A DNA stretch of 64,000 bases from Arsukibacterium perlucidum DSM 18276 (GTDB lineage Bacteria; Pseudomonadota; Gammaproteobacteria; Enterobacterales; Alteromonadaceae), in NCBI RefSeq assembly GCF_000382165.1, contig NZ_KB907717.1, forward strand, positions 20,051-84,050, given 5' to 3'. A model generated the notes under the pieces. It saw only the letters and a list, made by a program, of their open reading frames with translations, did no database searches and was not told the DNA's origin. Of the stretch, positions 47,510-58,206 are shown in pieces; position 1 is the stretch's first letter; each line of letters opens with the position of its first letter. Position numbers and translations under genes: made by a program.

Positions 47510-48249
47510 TAGCTTATCCTTTCAAACATAAGATCCCAGACACCGTGGCCCAGTCGCTGTCCGCGTTGCTCAAATTTGGTTAATGGCCGCTCTGCCGGCC
47601 GCTCAACATAATCGCTGGTGGCTGACAAGTTAGTAAAGCCCGGCGCAGCCTGCATTACCTCTAACATATGCTCGGCATAATTTTGCCAGTCTGTCGCCAT
47701 GTGAAACACGCCGCCAATCCGCAGCTTCTGTCGCAGTAGCTGCACAAATTCGCTCTGCACTATCCGCCGTTTATGGTGACGCTTTTTATGCCATGGATCC
47801 GGAAAAAATAACTGAACAGTGCTCAGACTATTATCTGCAATACTGTCATTTAGCACTTCAACTGCATCATGTTCAAATAAACGTAAATTCCTGAGGCCGG
47901 CTGCTGCGGCATCACCAAGGCAGGCCCCAACACCAGGCTTGTGAACTTCAATACCAATGAAGTTTTTTTCAGGAGCATTACTGGCCATTTCCACCAGCGA
48001 TTTACCCATACCAAAGCCAATTTCCAGCACCACCGGCGCGCTGCTGCCAAATACCTGTTCCAGATTCAGTGGGCTATCCTGATAATTTAAGCCAAAGGCC
48101 GGCCAGTGATTATCAAGTGCGTTTTGCTGGCCTTTAGTCAGCCGGCCTTCGCGCAGCACAAAAGAGCGGATTTTGCGCATATATGGCACGCTTTCGCTTG
48201 GTTCAGCAGGCAGTTGCTGTGGTTCAGGTTGCACTGGGGTGTTGCTCAT
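47509..48249 (-). CDS. trmB: tRNA (guanine46-N7)-methyltransferase
   Basis: TrmB makes m7G46 in tRNA variable loops. The family signatures are [22 protein letters not shown] loop [26 protein letters not shown], and the catalytic [18 protein letters not shown]. The C-terminus shows [20 protein letters not shown] 48249 has GGAG 7 nt upstream and is preferred to the frame opening at 48279. It is divergent from mutY, an arrangement also found in other gammaproteobacteria. Confidence 0.95.
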   Translation of the reverse strand: MSNTPVQPEPQQLPAEPSESVPYMRKIRSFVLREGRLTKGQQNALDNHWPAFGLNYQDSPLNLEQVFGSSAPVVLEIGFGMGKSLVEMASNAPEKNFIGIEVHKPGVGACLGDAAAAGLRNLRLFEHDAVEVLNDSIADNSLSTVQLFFPDPWHKKRHHKRRIVQSEFVQLLRQKLRIGGVFHMATDWQNYAEHMLEVMQAAPGFTNLSATSDYVERPAERPLTKFEQRGQRLGHGVWDLMFERIS

Positions 48250-48415
48250 TGTTGGCTCCGTAATCAAACTGCGGCGCACATTATGCGGATATTAGCTGCT
48301 AAGCTCAACTGACGTTTTGCGTTGGCTTTCAGGCACAAGCTGCTTATACTGCGCTGCAATTGGCGAAGTTGGCCAAAAGTTGTGAAGTAAGTTGTCAAGT
48401 AAGTGGAGCCGGCTG

Positions 48416-49486
48416 TTGCAAAAAGATATTGCTAATTGGTTTTCAGATCAGCTGCTTAGCTGGTATCAGTTGCATGGCCGTAAAACCCTGCCCTGGCAAA
48501 TCAACAAAAGCCCCTACAAAACCTGGCTAAGCGAAGTGATGCTGCAGCAAACTCAGGTTGCTACGGTAATTCCGTATTTTGAGCAGTTTATCCAACGTTT
48601 TCCCGACGTAAACAGCCTGGCGTCAGCGCCACTGGACGAAGTGCTGCACTTGTGGACTGGTTTGGGATACTACGCCAGGGCCCGCAACTTACACAAGGCT
48701 GCCCAAATTATTGCCACTGAGCACAAGGGGCAGTTTCCGGTTGAGTTTGAACAGGTTCTGGCGTTGCCAGGAGTAGGACGCTCTACCGCTGGAGCTGTAT
48801 TGTCATTAGCACTTAACCAGCATTACCCTATTTTAGATGGCAATTGTAAGCGGGTACTCAGCCGTTTTGCTGCGGTAGCAGGCTGGCCCGGCAACAAAGC
48901 TGTTGAACAAAAGCTATGGCAACTGGCAGAACAGGTGACTCCCGGTAGCCCGGACGTAATGGCCTTTAATCAGGCAATGATGGACCTGGGGGCAACGCTT
49001 TGCAGCCGCAGTAAACCCCGCTGTGCTGAGTGTCCGCTAAAGCTGAATTGCCGCGCTGCACTGACTGGTGAGCAGGCGGTTTATCCCGGTAAAAAACCTA
49101 CGAAAACCCTGCCTGAAAAACAAAGTTTCTGGTTAATGCTGCAACATCAGCAACAGGTGTTACTGCAGCAACGGCCGGCCAGTGGCCTGTGGGGTGGCTT
49201 GTACGGTTTTATTGAGTTTAGCAGCGAACAATTGCGCTCAGACTTTTTGTCATTAAACCAGTTGCAAGTGACAGCAAGCCTCGAGTTGCCGGCTTTCAGG
49301 CATACCTTCAGTCATTTTCATTTATGGATAACACCGCAGCTGGTGCAGATTGAGACAAAACCAGGCAGTGTGCAGGAGCAAACTGGCGCACAATGGTTTA
49401 CAATAGCGCAATTACCGCAGGTTGGATTATCAGCACCTGCAAAAATCCTGTTGCAACAGCTGCAGGCATTACAGCCCCGGAAATGA
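48416..49486 (+). CDS. mutY: Adenine DNA glycosylase MutY
   Basis: MutY removes adenine opposite 8-oxoguanine. The N-terminal HhH-GPD domain has the catalytic Glu in [13 protein letters not shown], the hairpin [13 protein letters not shown] and Asp in [12 protein letters not shown]. The 4Fe-4S cluster Cys are in [17 protein letters not shown]. The C-terminal NUDIX-like domain (about 225-350) reads the 8-oxoG. The frame opens at TTG 48392, but TTG 48416 has GGAG 7 nt upstream and gives the N-terminus [17 protein letters not shown], close to E. coli MutY, so I use it (356 residues). yggX follows 13 nt later. Confidence 0.95.
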   Translation: MQKDIANWFSDQLLSWYQLHGRKTLPWQINKSPYKTWLSEVMLQQTQVATVIPYFEQFIQRFPDVNSLASAPLDEVLHLWTGLGYYARARNLHKAAQIIATEHKGQFPVEFEQVLALPGVGRSTAGAVLSLALNQHYPILDGNCKRVLSRFAAVAGWPGNKAVEQKLWQLAEQVTPGSPDVMAFNQAMMDLGATLCSRSKPRCAECPLKLNCRAALTGEQAVYPGKKPTKTLPEKQSFWLMLQHQQQVLLQQRPASGLWGGLYGFIEFSSEQLRSDFLSLNQLQVTASLELPAFRHTFSHFHLWITPQLVQIETKPGSVQEQTGAQWFTIAQLPQVGLSAPAKILLQQLQALQPRK

Positions 49487-49499
49487 GGAGCAAGGTTTT

Positions 49500-49772
49500 A
49501 TGAGCAGAACCGTATTTTGCGAATACTTAAAAAAAGATGCCGCAGGGCTGGATTTTCAGCTGTACCCTGGTGATTTGGGCAAACGGATTTTTAACTCGAT
49601 TAGCAAAGAAGCCTTCGCTCTGTGGCAGGCTAAGCAAATAATGCTGATTAACGAAAAGAAACTGAATATGATGAACCCTGAACACCGGCAGTTTCTGGAA
49701 CAACAGATGGAAGCCTTTTTGTTCGAGGGCCAGGAAATTGAAATTGAAGGCTACAAGCCGCCAGCCAGTTAA
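49500..49772 (+). CDS. yggX: Fe(2+)-trafficking / oxidative damage protection protein YggX
   Basis: The 90-residue protein matches YggX in nearly every conserved segment: [57 protein letters not shown] and QQMEAFLF. Cys7 is conserved. YggX protects Fe-S enzymes from oxidants and its gene commonly follows mutY, itself an Fe-S enzyme. The real start is ATG 49500; the open frame upstream is inside mutY. Confidence 0.97.
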   Translation: MSRTVFCEYLKKDAAGLDFQLYPGDLGKRIFNSISKEAFALWQAKQIMLINEKKLNMMNPEHRQFLEQQMEAFLFEGQEIEIEGYKPPAS

Positions 49773-49808
49773 TTATCCTGTCAGTAAATTAGAGAGTTAA
49801 GCGAATTT

Positions 49809-50744
49809 ATGGCGCGTCGTCTGCCACCCTTAAATGCATTAAAAGCCTTTGAAACAGCGGCCAGGCACCTTAGTTTTACTAAGGCTGCTGAAGAAATGTA
49901 TGTTACCCAGGCTGCCATTAGTCATCAGATTAAAGCGCTCGAAGATCACCTCGGCTTAAAGCTGTTTATGCGGAAAAACCGCTCGCTGTTGCTGACAGAA
50001 GAGGGCCAAAGCTACTTTCTGGATATCAAAGAAATATTTCTGCAGTTACACGAAGCGACAGAAAAACTGCTGGCACGAGGCGCCAAAGGTTCATTAACTG
50101 TAAGTTTGCAGCCGAGCTTTGCCATTCAGTGGCTGGTACCACGTTTAAATCAGTTTAGTGAGCAGCATCCTGATATCGATGTCCGGATCAAAGCGGTTGA
50201 TTTAGACGAAGGTTCGTTAACTGACGACGTTGATGTTGCCATTTATTATGGCCGTGGTAACTGGCGTAACTTGCATGCCGATAAGTTGCATACAGAGTAC
50301 CTGTTGCCAGTGTGTTCACCATTGTTACTAAATAGCGGCAAGCCGTTGAACGAACCTACTGATCTGGCAAAGCATAATTTACTGCATGATGGCTCGCGGC
50401 GTGCCTGGAAAGCCTGGTTTACCAGCCAGGGTTTTAAGCAGTTTAATGTCAATCAGGGGCCGATTTTCAGCCACTCTTCGATGGTGCTGCAGGCTGCGAT
50501 TCATGGTCAGGGAGTAGCATTAGCACATAACGTGCTGGCCCGGCCAGATATTAATTCAGGCCGTTTAATCGTGCCATTTAACCATGTGTTAATCAGTAAA
50601 GATGCCTATTACCTGGTATGCCGGGAAAGCCAGGCAGAGCTGGGTAAAATTACCGCATTTCGTCAATGGATGGTCGATATGGTAACAGCTGAGCAACTGC
50701 TGTTCACCGAGCAGCAATTTACTAATGCTGTCGCCATTGATTAA
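49809..50744 (+). CDS. gcvA: LysR-type regulator GcvA
   Basis: The N-terminal helix-turn-helix begins RRLPPLNALKAFETAARHLS and continues FTKAAEEMYVTQAAISHQIK, typical of GcvA. The effector domain (about 92-300) contains SLQPSFAIQWLVPRLNQF and DVDVAIYYGRGNW. GcvA controls the glycine cleavage genes in E. coli. The downstream order of ygdD and rlmM matches E. coli, but with an additional hydrolase gene inserted. Its last 20 nt overlap that hydrolase gene. Confidence 0.92.
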   Translation: MARRLPPLNALKAFETAARHLSFTKAAEEMYVTQAAISHQIKALEDHLGLKLFMRKNRSLLLTEEGQSYFLDIKEIFLQLHEATEKLLARGAKGSLTVSLQPSFAIQWLVPRLNQFSEQHPDIDVRIKAVDLDEGSLTDDVDVAIYYGRGNWRNLHADKLHTEYLLPVCSPLLLNSGKPLNEPTDLAKHNLLHDGSRRAWKAWFTSQGFKQFNVNQGPIFSHSSMVLQAAIHGQGVALAHNVLARPDINSGRLIVPFNHVLISKDAYYLVCRESQAELGKITAFRQWMVDMVTAEQLLFTEQQFTNAVAID

Positions 50745-51345
50745 CGCCAAAGCCCGCTTAATTCTGGCGCATGGTGCCGGCGCGCCATCTGACAGTCCTT
50801 TTATGATTATGCTAGCCGGGGCGCTGGCCAGGCACAACATTGAGGTGCAGCGTTTTAATTTTCCTTACATGCAGCGCAGTATTGAACTGGGCATTAAAAG
50901 ACCACCAGATAAGATGGCGTTGTTGCAGCAGCATTTTATGGAGCAGATAGGCCTGGTTAAACCAGGTTTGCCACTATTTATCGGCGGAAAATCGATGGGT
51001 GGCAGGGTTGCTAGCATGCTGAACTTGCCCGAAGCACTGCAGGTTAAAGCCATATTCGCCTTTGGCTATCCGTTTCATCCACCAGCTAAAAACCAATGGC
51101 GGACTGAGCACTTTGTCAGGCTTACCACGCCGTTGTACATTTTGCAGGGTGAGCGTGACCCTTTTGGTAAACGTACCGAGCTGGCTGCGTTAAACTGGCC
51201 CAAAGTCAGCGTGCACTGGCTAACGGCAGCCGATCATGATTTTAAACCAACCAAAGCCAGTGGTCTGCAGCAAAAACAACTTATCAGTGCAGCGGCAACA
51301 TATTGCAGTGAGGTAATAGATGAAATACTTCTGGCCGGTCAGTAA
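50725..51345 (+). CDS. Alpha/beta hydrolase of the KANL3/Tex30 type
   Basis: The 206-residue protein has ARLILAHGAGAPSDSPFM (oxyanion region), nucleophile in FIGGKSMGGRVASML, acid in LQGERDPFGKR and His in AADHDFKP. This fits the dienelactone-hydrolase/KANL3-Tex30 group. The substrate is not known. It is translationally linked to gcvA (20-nt overlap) and to ygdD (26-nt overlap), so it is a firm part of the operon. Confidence 0.85.
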   Translation: MLSPLINAKARLILAHGAGAPSDSPFMIMLAGALARHNIEVQRFNFPYMQRSIELGIKRPPDKMALLQQHFMEQIGLVKPGLPLFIGGKSMGGRVASMLNLPEALQVKAIFAFGYPFHPPAKNQWRTEHFVRLTTPLYILQGERDPFGKRTELAALNWPKVSVHWLTAADHDFKPTKASGLQQKQLISAAATYCSEVIDEILLAGQ

Positions 51346-51697
51346 TAGCCTGACAGGCCTTTATGGCGCTGCGGTAGTGGGACTGGCTGCTGCGCTGATG
51401 CACTTGTGGAGCGGGCTCGATTACAATGAATTTGGCCGCCTGTTAAGTGCCATCAGTATGCTGGCTTTTCATACGCTGGCAATATTGATAATTGGCCGGC
51501 AGTCGCCCGGCTCAAAACTGCTAAAGTTAGTGGTGCTGCTCTGGCATATCGGGCTTTGGCTGTTTTGCTGGACCTTGTTTGCCGGCGTGCTGGCGCTGCC
51601 GTTTTATTATTCCGCCCTGGCTCCGCTTGGTGGACAAATTTTGATTATTGGCTGGTTGTTGCTTGTGGTAAGCGCCTGGCGAAAGGATGTTAAATGA
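51320..51697 (+). CDS. ygdD: DUF423 inner-membrane protein YgdD
   Basis: Four hydrophobic helices fill the 125 residues. SNSLTGLYGAAVVGLAAALM and GGQILIIGWLLLVVSAW fit the DUF423 pattern. The gene order gcvA-(hydrolase)-ygdD-rlmM supports the name, as ygdD lies between gcvA and rlmM in E. coli. The function is unknown. Its end overlaps the rlmM start by 4 nt (ATGA). Confidence 0.85.
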   Translation: MKYFWPVSNSLTGLYGAAVVGLAAALMHLWSGLDYNEFGRLLSAISMLAFHTLAILIIGRQSPGSKLLKLVVLLWHIGLWLFCWTLFAGVLALPFYYSALAPLGGQILIIGWLLLVVSAWRKDVK

Positions 51698-52776
51698 AAC
51701 AACTACTACTGTACTGCCGGGCCGGTTTTGAGAAAGAATGCGCAGCAGAAATTCAGGATAAAGCCGGGAGCTTTGATGTTTTTGGTTTTTGTAAACTAAC
51801 GGCGAATTCAGCCTTTGTTATTTTCGAATCTCATGATGCAGATAGCCTGGCAGAGTTTTATCGGGACTATCCATTTGAGCATTTTATTTTCATCCGCCAA
51901 TGGTGCCTATTGCAGGCTGAACTGCTTGAATTGCCGTCTGAAGATCGAATTGCGCCCATACTTGAAGCTCTCGTTGCTGCTGAATTAAACGGCTGTGGTG
52001 ATCTACGTGTTGAATATCCTGAAACAAACGATGGTAAAACGTTGTCAACCCTGGCGCGTAAATTAACTGTACCTCTTCGCCAGTCTTTGCGTAAAGCAGG
52101 CGTATTATTGCAAAAAGAGCAAAAACGAGCGCCGGTTTTGCACGTGTTGTTACTTAGTGGTCAGCAAGGGTATGTTGGTTTGTCTTATCCAGAAAATAAC
52201 AGCCCGCTGGAAAATGGTATTATGCGATTGAAGTTCCCTAACGAAGCGCCTAGTCGGAGCACGTTAAAACTTGAAGAAGCATTTCTGCAGTTTATTCCTA
52301 AGGATGAATGGGATAAGCGTTTAGGCGGTGGCTTAAATGCAGTTGATTTAGGCGCCAGCCCTGGCGGCTGGACCTATCAACTGGTAAAGCGCAGCATGAT
52401 GGTGACCGCTATTGATAACGGGCCCATGGCGGAATCGCTAATGCAAACCGGCCAGGTCAAGCATTTAATGGTAGATGGTTTTAAATTTGAACCCCAAAAG
52501 AAAAACGTATATTGGGTCGTCTGCGACATGATTGAGCAACCACAGCGGGTTGCCGAGCGGATGGGCGATTGGCTGATTAATGGCTGGTGTCAGGAAGCAA
52601 TATTTAACTTAAAATTACCGATGAAAAAACGCTATGAAACTGTAACCGAGATTTTGGCTCAGCTGGAGCAGCGGCTGGTAGATGCTGATATTAAATTCCG
52701 TTTACAGGTTAAGCATCTGTACCATGACCGTGAAGAAGTTACAGTACATGTGCAGAACCTGGTGTTGAAATTCTAA
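51694..52776 (+). CDS. rlmM: 23S rRNA (cytidine2498-2'-O)-methyltransferase
   Basis: RlmM methylates C2498 of 23S rRNA. The N-terminal THUMP-like RNA-binding part (1-200) is followed by an RrmJ-type methyltransferase domain with SAM loop AVDLGASPGGWTYQLVKR, ID in VTAIDNGPMAESLM, catalytic Lys in NLKLPMKKRYE and Asp in WVVCDMIEQP. The 360-residue length agrees with E. coli RlmM (366). Confidence 0.96.
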   Translation: MKQLLLYCRAGFEKECAAEIQDKAGSFDVFGFCKLTANSAFVIFESHDADSLAEFYRDYPFEHFIFIRQWCLLQAELLELPSEDRIAPILEALVAAELNGCGDLRVEYPETNDGKTLSTLARKLTVPLRQSLRKAGVLLQKEQKRAPVLHVLLLSGQQGYVGLSYPENNSPLENGIMRLKFPNEAPSRSTLKLEEAFLQFIPKDEWDKRLGGGLNAVDLGASPGGWTYQLVKRSMMVTAIDNGPMAESLMQTGQVKHLMVDGFKFEPQKKNVYWVVCDMIEQPQRVAERMGDWLINGWCQEAIFNLKLPMKKRYETVTEILAQLEQRLVDADIKFRLQVKHLYHDREEVTVHVQNLVLKF

Positions 52777-52805
52777 GCGTTTCTTTCATTGAATTGAGAG
52801 CTGAA

Positions 52806-53987
52806 TTAATCAGCGCTTAATTCAAGCGTCAGCCAGACCAGCCTATGGTCTGAGCTGGCGCCGCGGGCACCAACCAGCGGATAATCTGCCTCGCTTTTCG
52901 CCGGCCAGAACACACCACCTTCTTTAATATTAAAACCAAAATCAGAGGCCAGCACATAGTCTGCCCGCATCCGCCAGCTGGCGGTATGGTATTTAGCGTG
53001 GGCCAGTTCGGGCGTGTTTTCTGCTGCTCCCAAACTAGCTGGGGTGAAGCTTTGATTTATGCTGCGGTGATTAACCAGAGCTGTTATTGCGCTACTGATA
53101 GCATCGCCATCACCATCAGCTGAGGCGTTTAAATCACCCAATAACACAAAACGACTTTGCTCTGCCAGACCGCCTTTATTACCGTTGTCGTCATATATGT
53201 ATCCGGCAGCAGCAGGATCCAGATAATCAAGCCAGAACCTGATTTCGTCGTGGTTACGAATGCCGTTGCGATTTTCAGGGCCATCAAACACTGGTGGGGT
53301 CGGGTGACTGGCCAGAATATGTATTGTCTTACCAGCAACAATTATCGGGATATCCCAGTGCGATTTGGATGACAATGGCATTTGCTGCCAGGCCTCAGGA
53401 TTATACCAGGGGCTGCCATCCTGTTTATTAGTTGGCATAAAGCCAGGCATATCACGCCATTTGAAATGTTGGAAAGTCCTAACTTTATCAAGAACAATCG
53501 GGTATTTAGATAAAATAGCCATACCATATTGGCCGGGATAAAAGCCGTAGCCCCAGGCATCTGCGCCGACGCCAGTTGCCTCGCCACTATTATCCAGGTC
53601 AAACGGGCTGGGCTGGCCGGTATTGACCGTTGAGTAATAGAAGTAGGGATAGTCTATTGGTTGGCTGCCTTGTTGAGGTTTATTCAGGTAGTTTTTAATA
53701 AAGGCCAGAATACCAGATTCCGGGTTTTCTATGTAATCAAACTCATTTAATAGCATTACATCGGGCCGGACCCGCTGAATAATAGTGGCAATGTTTTTTA
53801 CCTGTGGGTTGTTACCATCGGCCAGAATTTTCGCTAACACCGTGTTGTCGCCGGTTTCACCGCGCGGCAGGTAGTTACTAGATTCCATGCTGACATTAAA
53901 GGTAGCAACTTTTATCTTAGTGGCGTTTTCGGCCATAGATACTCCGGGCGTAAGCAATAGTAAGCCAAAAAATATAGGTTTAAGCAT
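52806..53987 (-). CDS. Exported endonuclease/exonuclease/phosphatase (EEP) family protein
   Basis: A signal peptide (MLKPIFFGLLLLTPGVSMA) precedes an EEP fold: KVATFNVSMES (first strand), Glu in VMLLNEFDYIE, HILASHPTPPVFDG, GDLNASADGDG (metal site) and SSDHRLVWLTLE (catalytic Asp-His). It should be periplasmic or secreted. The group includes phytase-like phosphatases and nucleases; the substrate is unknown. ATG 53987 gives a good signal peptide and is chosen over TTG 54032. The 311 bp between here and the Oar-like receptor hold divergent promoters that I cannot place precisely. Confidence 0.87.
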   Translation of the reverse strand: MLKPIFFGLLLLTPGVSMAENATKIKVATFNVSMESSNYLPRGETGDNTVLAKILADGNNPQVKNIATIIQRVRPDVMLLNEFDYIENPESGILAFIKNYLNKPQQGSQPIDYPYFYYSTVNTGQPSPFDLDNSGEATGVGADAWGYGFYPGQYGMAILSKYPIVLDKVRTFQHFKWRDMPGFMPTNKQDGSPWYNPEAWQQMPLSSKSHWDIPIIVAGKTIHILASHPTPPVFDGPENRNGIRNHDEIRFWLDYLDPAAAGYIYDDNGNKGGLAEQSRFVLLGDLNASADGDGDAISSAITALVNHRSINQSFTPASLGAAENTPELAHAKYHTASWRMRADYVLASDFGFNIKEGGVFWPAKSEADYPLVGARGASSDHRLVWLTLELSAD

Positions 53988-54298
53988 AGTTCGTATTAGT
54001 CGTAAATCAGGTGGCTCAGCATAACGGGGCAATTATTAAAACGCCAGCATAACGCTGATTTATGCAGAAAAATGATATTTTTTAACCAATTTAAGGTGCG
54101 AGCATTCGCAACTCTGACCAGCCATGTTACACTTGCATGACAGGCGCACTTTGACTATAGAAGAGCTTAAAAGTTCCCAGTTAAATTGTCGTGTAACGAA
54201 AATGACATATTGGTTCGCTACACTTAGCCCCAGATTGAAAACATCATATGTATTCAAACGGACTAGAACACAACTATCAACTACCAGGTGAAAACGAT

Positions 54299-57200
54299 AT
54301 GAAAATAAAGAGTATAGCGCTTGCGGTAACACTGGCACTTGGTGCAAGTAATATCGCAATGGCACAGGAAACTTCATCAGCTGTTCGTGGTGTTGTTACG
54401 ACAGAGGCCGGTTCAACAGTAGCTAACGCCACGGTAACGGTTACAGATAAACGTAACGGTACTACCAGAACAGTGACTACCAACGAAACAGGTACTTTCT
54501 CTGCCCGCGGTTTGCAAGTTGGCGGACCATACTTATTAACAGTAGTAGGGCCTACTGGCCGTACTCAAAATATTGATAATGTTTTTCTGACCTTAGGTGA
54601 AACTCAAAACCTGAATGTCGTTATTCAACAAGCTGATGTTGAGCGGATTGCTGTAACTGGTTCAGCAATGACCAACTCTGCCTATGGTAGTAAGAGCCCT
54701 GTTGCAAATTTCGGTTTAAATGATTTGGAATCTCTGCCTGCCATTAACCGTGACTTGACTGATGTCGTCGCTGCAGACCCGCGCATATATATCGATGCTG
54801 GTTTTTCTCGTGGTATTCAGTGTAATGGCGCCAGCCCACGCTTCAACAGCTTAACTGTTGATGGCGTTAAAATGAATGATAACTTTGGTTTGAACAGCAA
54901 TGGTTATCCGACTGAGCGTATGCCGTTTTCTTACGATGCATTGCAACAGGTCGCAGTTGAGTTTGCCCCATTTGACGTAAAATACGGTGGTTTTACTGCC
55001 TGTAACATCAACGCCGTAACAAAATCAGGCGGTAATGAGTTTAAAGGTTCAGTGTTCTACGACTTTACCAACCAATCGTTGCAGGGTGATAAACTTGAAG
55101 GTACTTCGCTGGAGCAAGATGATTTTGATGAGAAGCGCTACGGTATAAACCTTGGTGGTGCTCTGATAAAAGACAAGCTGTTCTTGTTTGCTGCTTACGA
55201 GATGTATGAAGGTGCTGATACCTTTACCCGTGGTCCTGCAGATACCAATGCCGGCACGCCAGTTGCGGGTTTAACGCAGGCTAACTTAGACCGTATTGCG
55301 CAAATTGCTCGTGATGTTTACGGTTACAACGTTGGTGCGCCGATCGGTTCGTCACCGGTTGAAGATGAAAAACTGTTGGTAAAACTTGACTGGTATATCA
55401 ACGATGCGCATCGTGCAGCTTTAACTTACAACTACAACGATGGTGGTTCGGTGCGTGAGTCGGATGGCGCGGCGTTCAACTATGAATTTTCTGACCACTA
55501 CTATGATCGTGGCGCAGAGTTTACATCATATGTTGCTCAGGTGTTTTCTGACTGGACTAACGAGTTTTCAACTGAATTACGTTTAGGATACTCAGAGCTT
55601 GATAACCGTCAGGTTAACATAGGCCCCGGCGGCTTAGGTGAAGTTCAGGTTCGTGCCAGCAGCAACCCGCGCTCAACTGTATTTATGGGTGTAGATGATT
55701 CGCGTCAGTCTAACAAACTAAACTACGATACCACTTTCCTGAAACTGGCTGGTACTTATTCGGTGGGTGACCATCTGATTTATGCTGGTTATGAATTCGA
55801 AGAGTACAACGTGTTTAACTTGTTCGTGCAGCATTCAATTGGTGAATACCGCTTCTATTCAATCGATGCGTTTGAAGCCGGCACACCAAACGAGATTTAC
55901 TACGGTAGTGGTGCCGGCACCAATAACCCGGCAGATGCAGCAGCCAATTTTGGCTACGCAGTTCATACCTTGTACGCTCAGGACGAATATTACTTTTATG
56001 ATCACGACCTGACCGTTACTTTCGGTCTGCGTTATGACTGGTATAGCAGCAGCGACAAGCCACGGGTAAACGATAATTTTGTTAATCGTTACGGTTTTTC
56101 TAACGACAATACTTTCGATGGTGAAGGCTTAATTCAACCACGTTTGGGTATCAACTGGAATGTTAACGACCAACTGGAAGTTCGTGGTGGTATTGGCTTG
56201 TACTCTGGTGGTAACCCGAATGTATGGTTAGCTAACGGTTATCAGAACGATGGTGTTACACAAATTCAGATCACTGATCGCTCACCTGGTATCAACCTGT
56301 TTGACGTGCCGTTAAGTGGTTCAGGTCGTCCGTTGTTTGATATTCCGCAGTCTTACTTTGATGAAGTGGCTGATGCCTCTGGTGACAGTGCTGTAAACGC
56401 AGTTGATCCAAACTTCAGCCTGCCGAAAGAATGGAAATATGCACTTGGCGCTACTTATACCTTTGATGAAGGTACGGTAGTGATGGCTGATATGATGTAC
56501 ACCGTGTCGAAAGACCAGTCTATTGTACGTGATATCTCACAAGTACAAACAGGTACTTTGTTTGACGGTCGTCCGGTATATTCAAGTGTTGAAGGCAATC
56601 GCTCAGGTGACTACCTGTTAACTAATGCCAGTTCAGACGCCAAACAGTTCTCGTTTAGCACCTCTGCCAGCAAAAGTTTCGATTTCGGCCTGGATATGAC
56701 TTTGGCATATGCCTATATTCAGTCTGAAGATTCGAACCCAATGACCAGCTCGGTTGCTGGTTCTAACTTCGGTAACTATGCACGCAGCGATTTTAATAAT
56801 CCTGGAACTGCTACTTCAAACTACGAAACACCGCATCGCTTTACGTTCAGAGCGACTTACAAGCATGACTTTTTTGAAGGCTATACCACTTCAGTTAGTC
56901 TGTTAGGCTCGCATAACAAAGGCCGTCCATACAGTTATACCTTTGAAGGTAGAATCGCAGGTGATACGTCAACAGGTCGTCAACTGTTATATGTACCTAC
57001 CGGCGTAAGTGATCCAAACGTCGTTTGGGGTGCAAACGAAGATGGTGAAGCATTTGATACAGATGCGTTCTTCGCCTTTGTTAACAACAGTGGCTTAAGC
57101 AAATATGCTGGTGGTATTGCAGATCGTAACGAGTTCTACAGCGATTGGTGGACTAAGTTTGACTTACGGGTAACGCAGGAGTTACCTGGTTTCATGCAAG

Positions 57201-57430
57201 GTCACAAAGCTAAAGCATTCTTTGTTATTGATAACCTGACTAACCTGTTAAACGATGACTGGGGCGTCTTATACGAAGCAAGCTTCCCGCAAACTGCTTC
57301 AGTTGTTGATGCCGATATTAATGCCCAAGGCCAATACGTGTTCAATGAGTTTACTAATCGTGACCCTCAACGTCGTGTAGCTACACCGTCGCTGTGGCGC
57401 ATGACAGTAGGTATTGAATACAAGTTCTGA
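54299..57430 (+). CDS. Oar-like TonB-dependent receptor with CarboxypepD_reg domain
   Basis: The 1043-residue precursor has a signal peptide (MKIKSIALAVTLALGASNIA), a carboxypeptidase-regulatory-like beta-sandwich (about 28-110, SSAVRGVVTTEAGSTVANAT), a plug region (about 115-230, with ARFNSL/VDGVKMNDNFGLNS and YGGFTACNINAVTKSGGN) and a large barrel ending GIEYKF. This is the Oar (outer membrane adhesion/peptide transport) type, common in Alteromonadales and thought to carry peptides or proteins. ATG 54299 has AGGTG about 8 nt upstream; the frame opening at 54248 adds no signal feature. A strong terminator follows. Confidence 0.92.
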   Translation: MKIKSIALAVTLALGASNIAMAQETSSAVRGVVTTEAGSTVANATVTVTDKRNGTTRTVTTNETGTFSARGLQVGGPYLLTVVGPTGRTQNIDNVFLTLGETQNLNVVIQQADVERIAVTGSAMTNSAYGSKSPVANFGLNDLESLPAINRDLTDVVAADPRIYIDAGFSRGIQCNGASPRFNSLTVDGVKMNDNFGLNSNGYPTERMPFSYDALQQVAVEFAPFDVKYGGFTACNINAVTKSGGNEFKGSVFYDFTNQSLQGDKLEGTSLEQDDFDEKRYGINLGGALIKDKLFLFAAYEMYEGADTFTRGPADTNAGTPVAGLTQANLDRIAQIARDVYGYNVGAPIGSSPVEDEKLLVKLDWYINDAHRAALTYNYNDGGSVRESDGAAFNYEFSDHYYDRGAEFTSYVAQVFSDWTNEFSTELRLGYSELDNRQVNIGPGGLGEVQVRASSNPRSTVFMGVDDSRQSNKLNYDTTFLKLAGTYSVGDHLIYAGYEFEEYNVFNLFVQHSIGEYRFYSIDAFEAGTPNEIYYGSGAGTNNPADAAANFGYAVHTLYAQDEYYFYDHDLTVTFGLRYDWYSSSDKPRVNDNFVNRYGFSNDNTFDGEGLIQPRLGINWNVNDQLEVRGGIGLYSGGNPNVWLANGYQNDGVTQIQITDRSPGINLFDVPLSGSGRPLFDIPQSYFDEVADASGDSAVNAVDPNFSLPKEWKYALGATYTFDEGTVVMADMMYTVSKDQSIVRDISQVQTGTLFDGRPVYSSVEGNRSGDYLLTNASSDAKQFSFSTSASKSFDFGLDMTLAYAYIQSEDSNPMTSSVAGSNFGNYARSDFNNPGTATSNYETPHRFTFRATYKHDFFEGYTTSVSLLGSHNKGRPYSYTFEGRIAGDTSTGRQLLYVPTGVSDPNVVWGANEDGEAFDTDAFFAFVNNSGLSKYAGGIADRNEFYSDWWTKFDLRVTQELPGFMQGHKAKAFFVIDNLTNLLNDDWGVLYEASFPQTASVVDADINAQGQYVFNEFTNRDPQRRVATPSLWRMTVGIEYKF

Positions 57431-57451
57431 TAATTGTTTCTGCTGTAAATG

Positions 57452-57481
57452 AAATGCCCGCTTAAAGCGGGCATTTTTTTT
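57452..57481 (+). terminator. Rho-independent terminator of the Oar-like receptor gene
   Basis: AATGCCCGC (57453-57461), loop TTAAA, GCGGGCATT (57467-57475), then seven or more T. It lies 21 nt after the stop codon. Confidence 0.93.
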
Positions 57482-57553
57482 AGCTGTTTTTATTTCTATC
57501 TGCAGCATTATTAGCGATAATCGCCAGCTGTTTTCTAGAAAGTAGGCGATGTT

Positions 57554-58186
57554 GTGGCTAAAAATACTATTATTGCTATTGCCGGGGCTTCGGCATCCGG
57601 TAAAAGTTTATTCGCATCAACAGTTTATCAGGAGTTGGTTGCTGAGTTAGGTGGCGAGCGCATTGCAATTTTATCTGAAGATGCCTATTACCGCGATCAA
57701 AGTCACTTGTCTTTCGATCAGCGCGTTTTAACTAATTACGATCATCCTTCCGCTTTTGAACATGCTTTACTGGTCGAACACTTACAGCGTTTACGGGCCG
57801 GACAAAACATTGAGATGCCGCAATACAGTTACAAGTTGCATACCCGGCTGGATGAGACTATTAAAGTGCAGGCTGCAAAAGTCATTCTGGTGGAAGGTAT
57901 TTTGTTACTTAACGACGAAAAGTTACGTCAGCAATTTGATATCAGTGTGTTTATGGATACACCATTAGATATTTGTTTGTTGCGGCGAATTAAGCGTGAC
58001 CTGGAAGATCGTGGCAGAAGCCTGGCTTCGGTTACCGAGCAATACGAGACGACAGTGCGTCCGGCTTTTTTTGAGTTTATCGCACCTTCTAAACAACATG
58101 CTGATTTAGTCGTTACCCGGGGTGGTAAAAACCAGATTGCTATCGATATTATAAAAGCAAAAATTCGCCAGCTACTGGCAGAATAA
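57554..58186 (+). CDS. udk: Uridine kinase
   Basis: Udk phosphorylates uridine and cytidine in pyrimidine salvage. The P-loop is [13 protein letters not shown], followed by [38 protein letters not shown] and the [11 protein letters not shown]alker B strand. The 210-residue length matches E. coli Udk. The start is GTG 57554 with AGGCG upstream. It lies 20 nt before the nucleoside transporter, as a salvage operon. Confidence 0.93.
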   Translation: MAKNTIIAIAGASASGKSLFASTVYQELVAELGGERIAILSEDAYYRDQSHLSFDQRVLTNYDHPSAFEHALLVEHLQRLRAGQNIEMPQYSYKLHTRLDETIKVQAAKVILVEGILLLNDEKLRQQFDISVFMDTPLDICLLRRIKRDLEDRGRSLASVTEQYETTVRPAFFEFIAPSKQHADLVVTRGGKNQIAIDIIKAKIRQLLAE

Positions 58187-58206
58187 TAATAATCAGGGAA
58201 TAACGT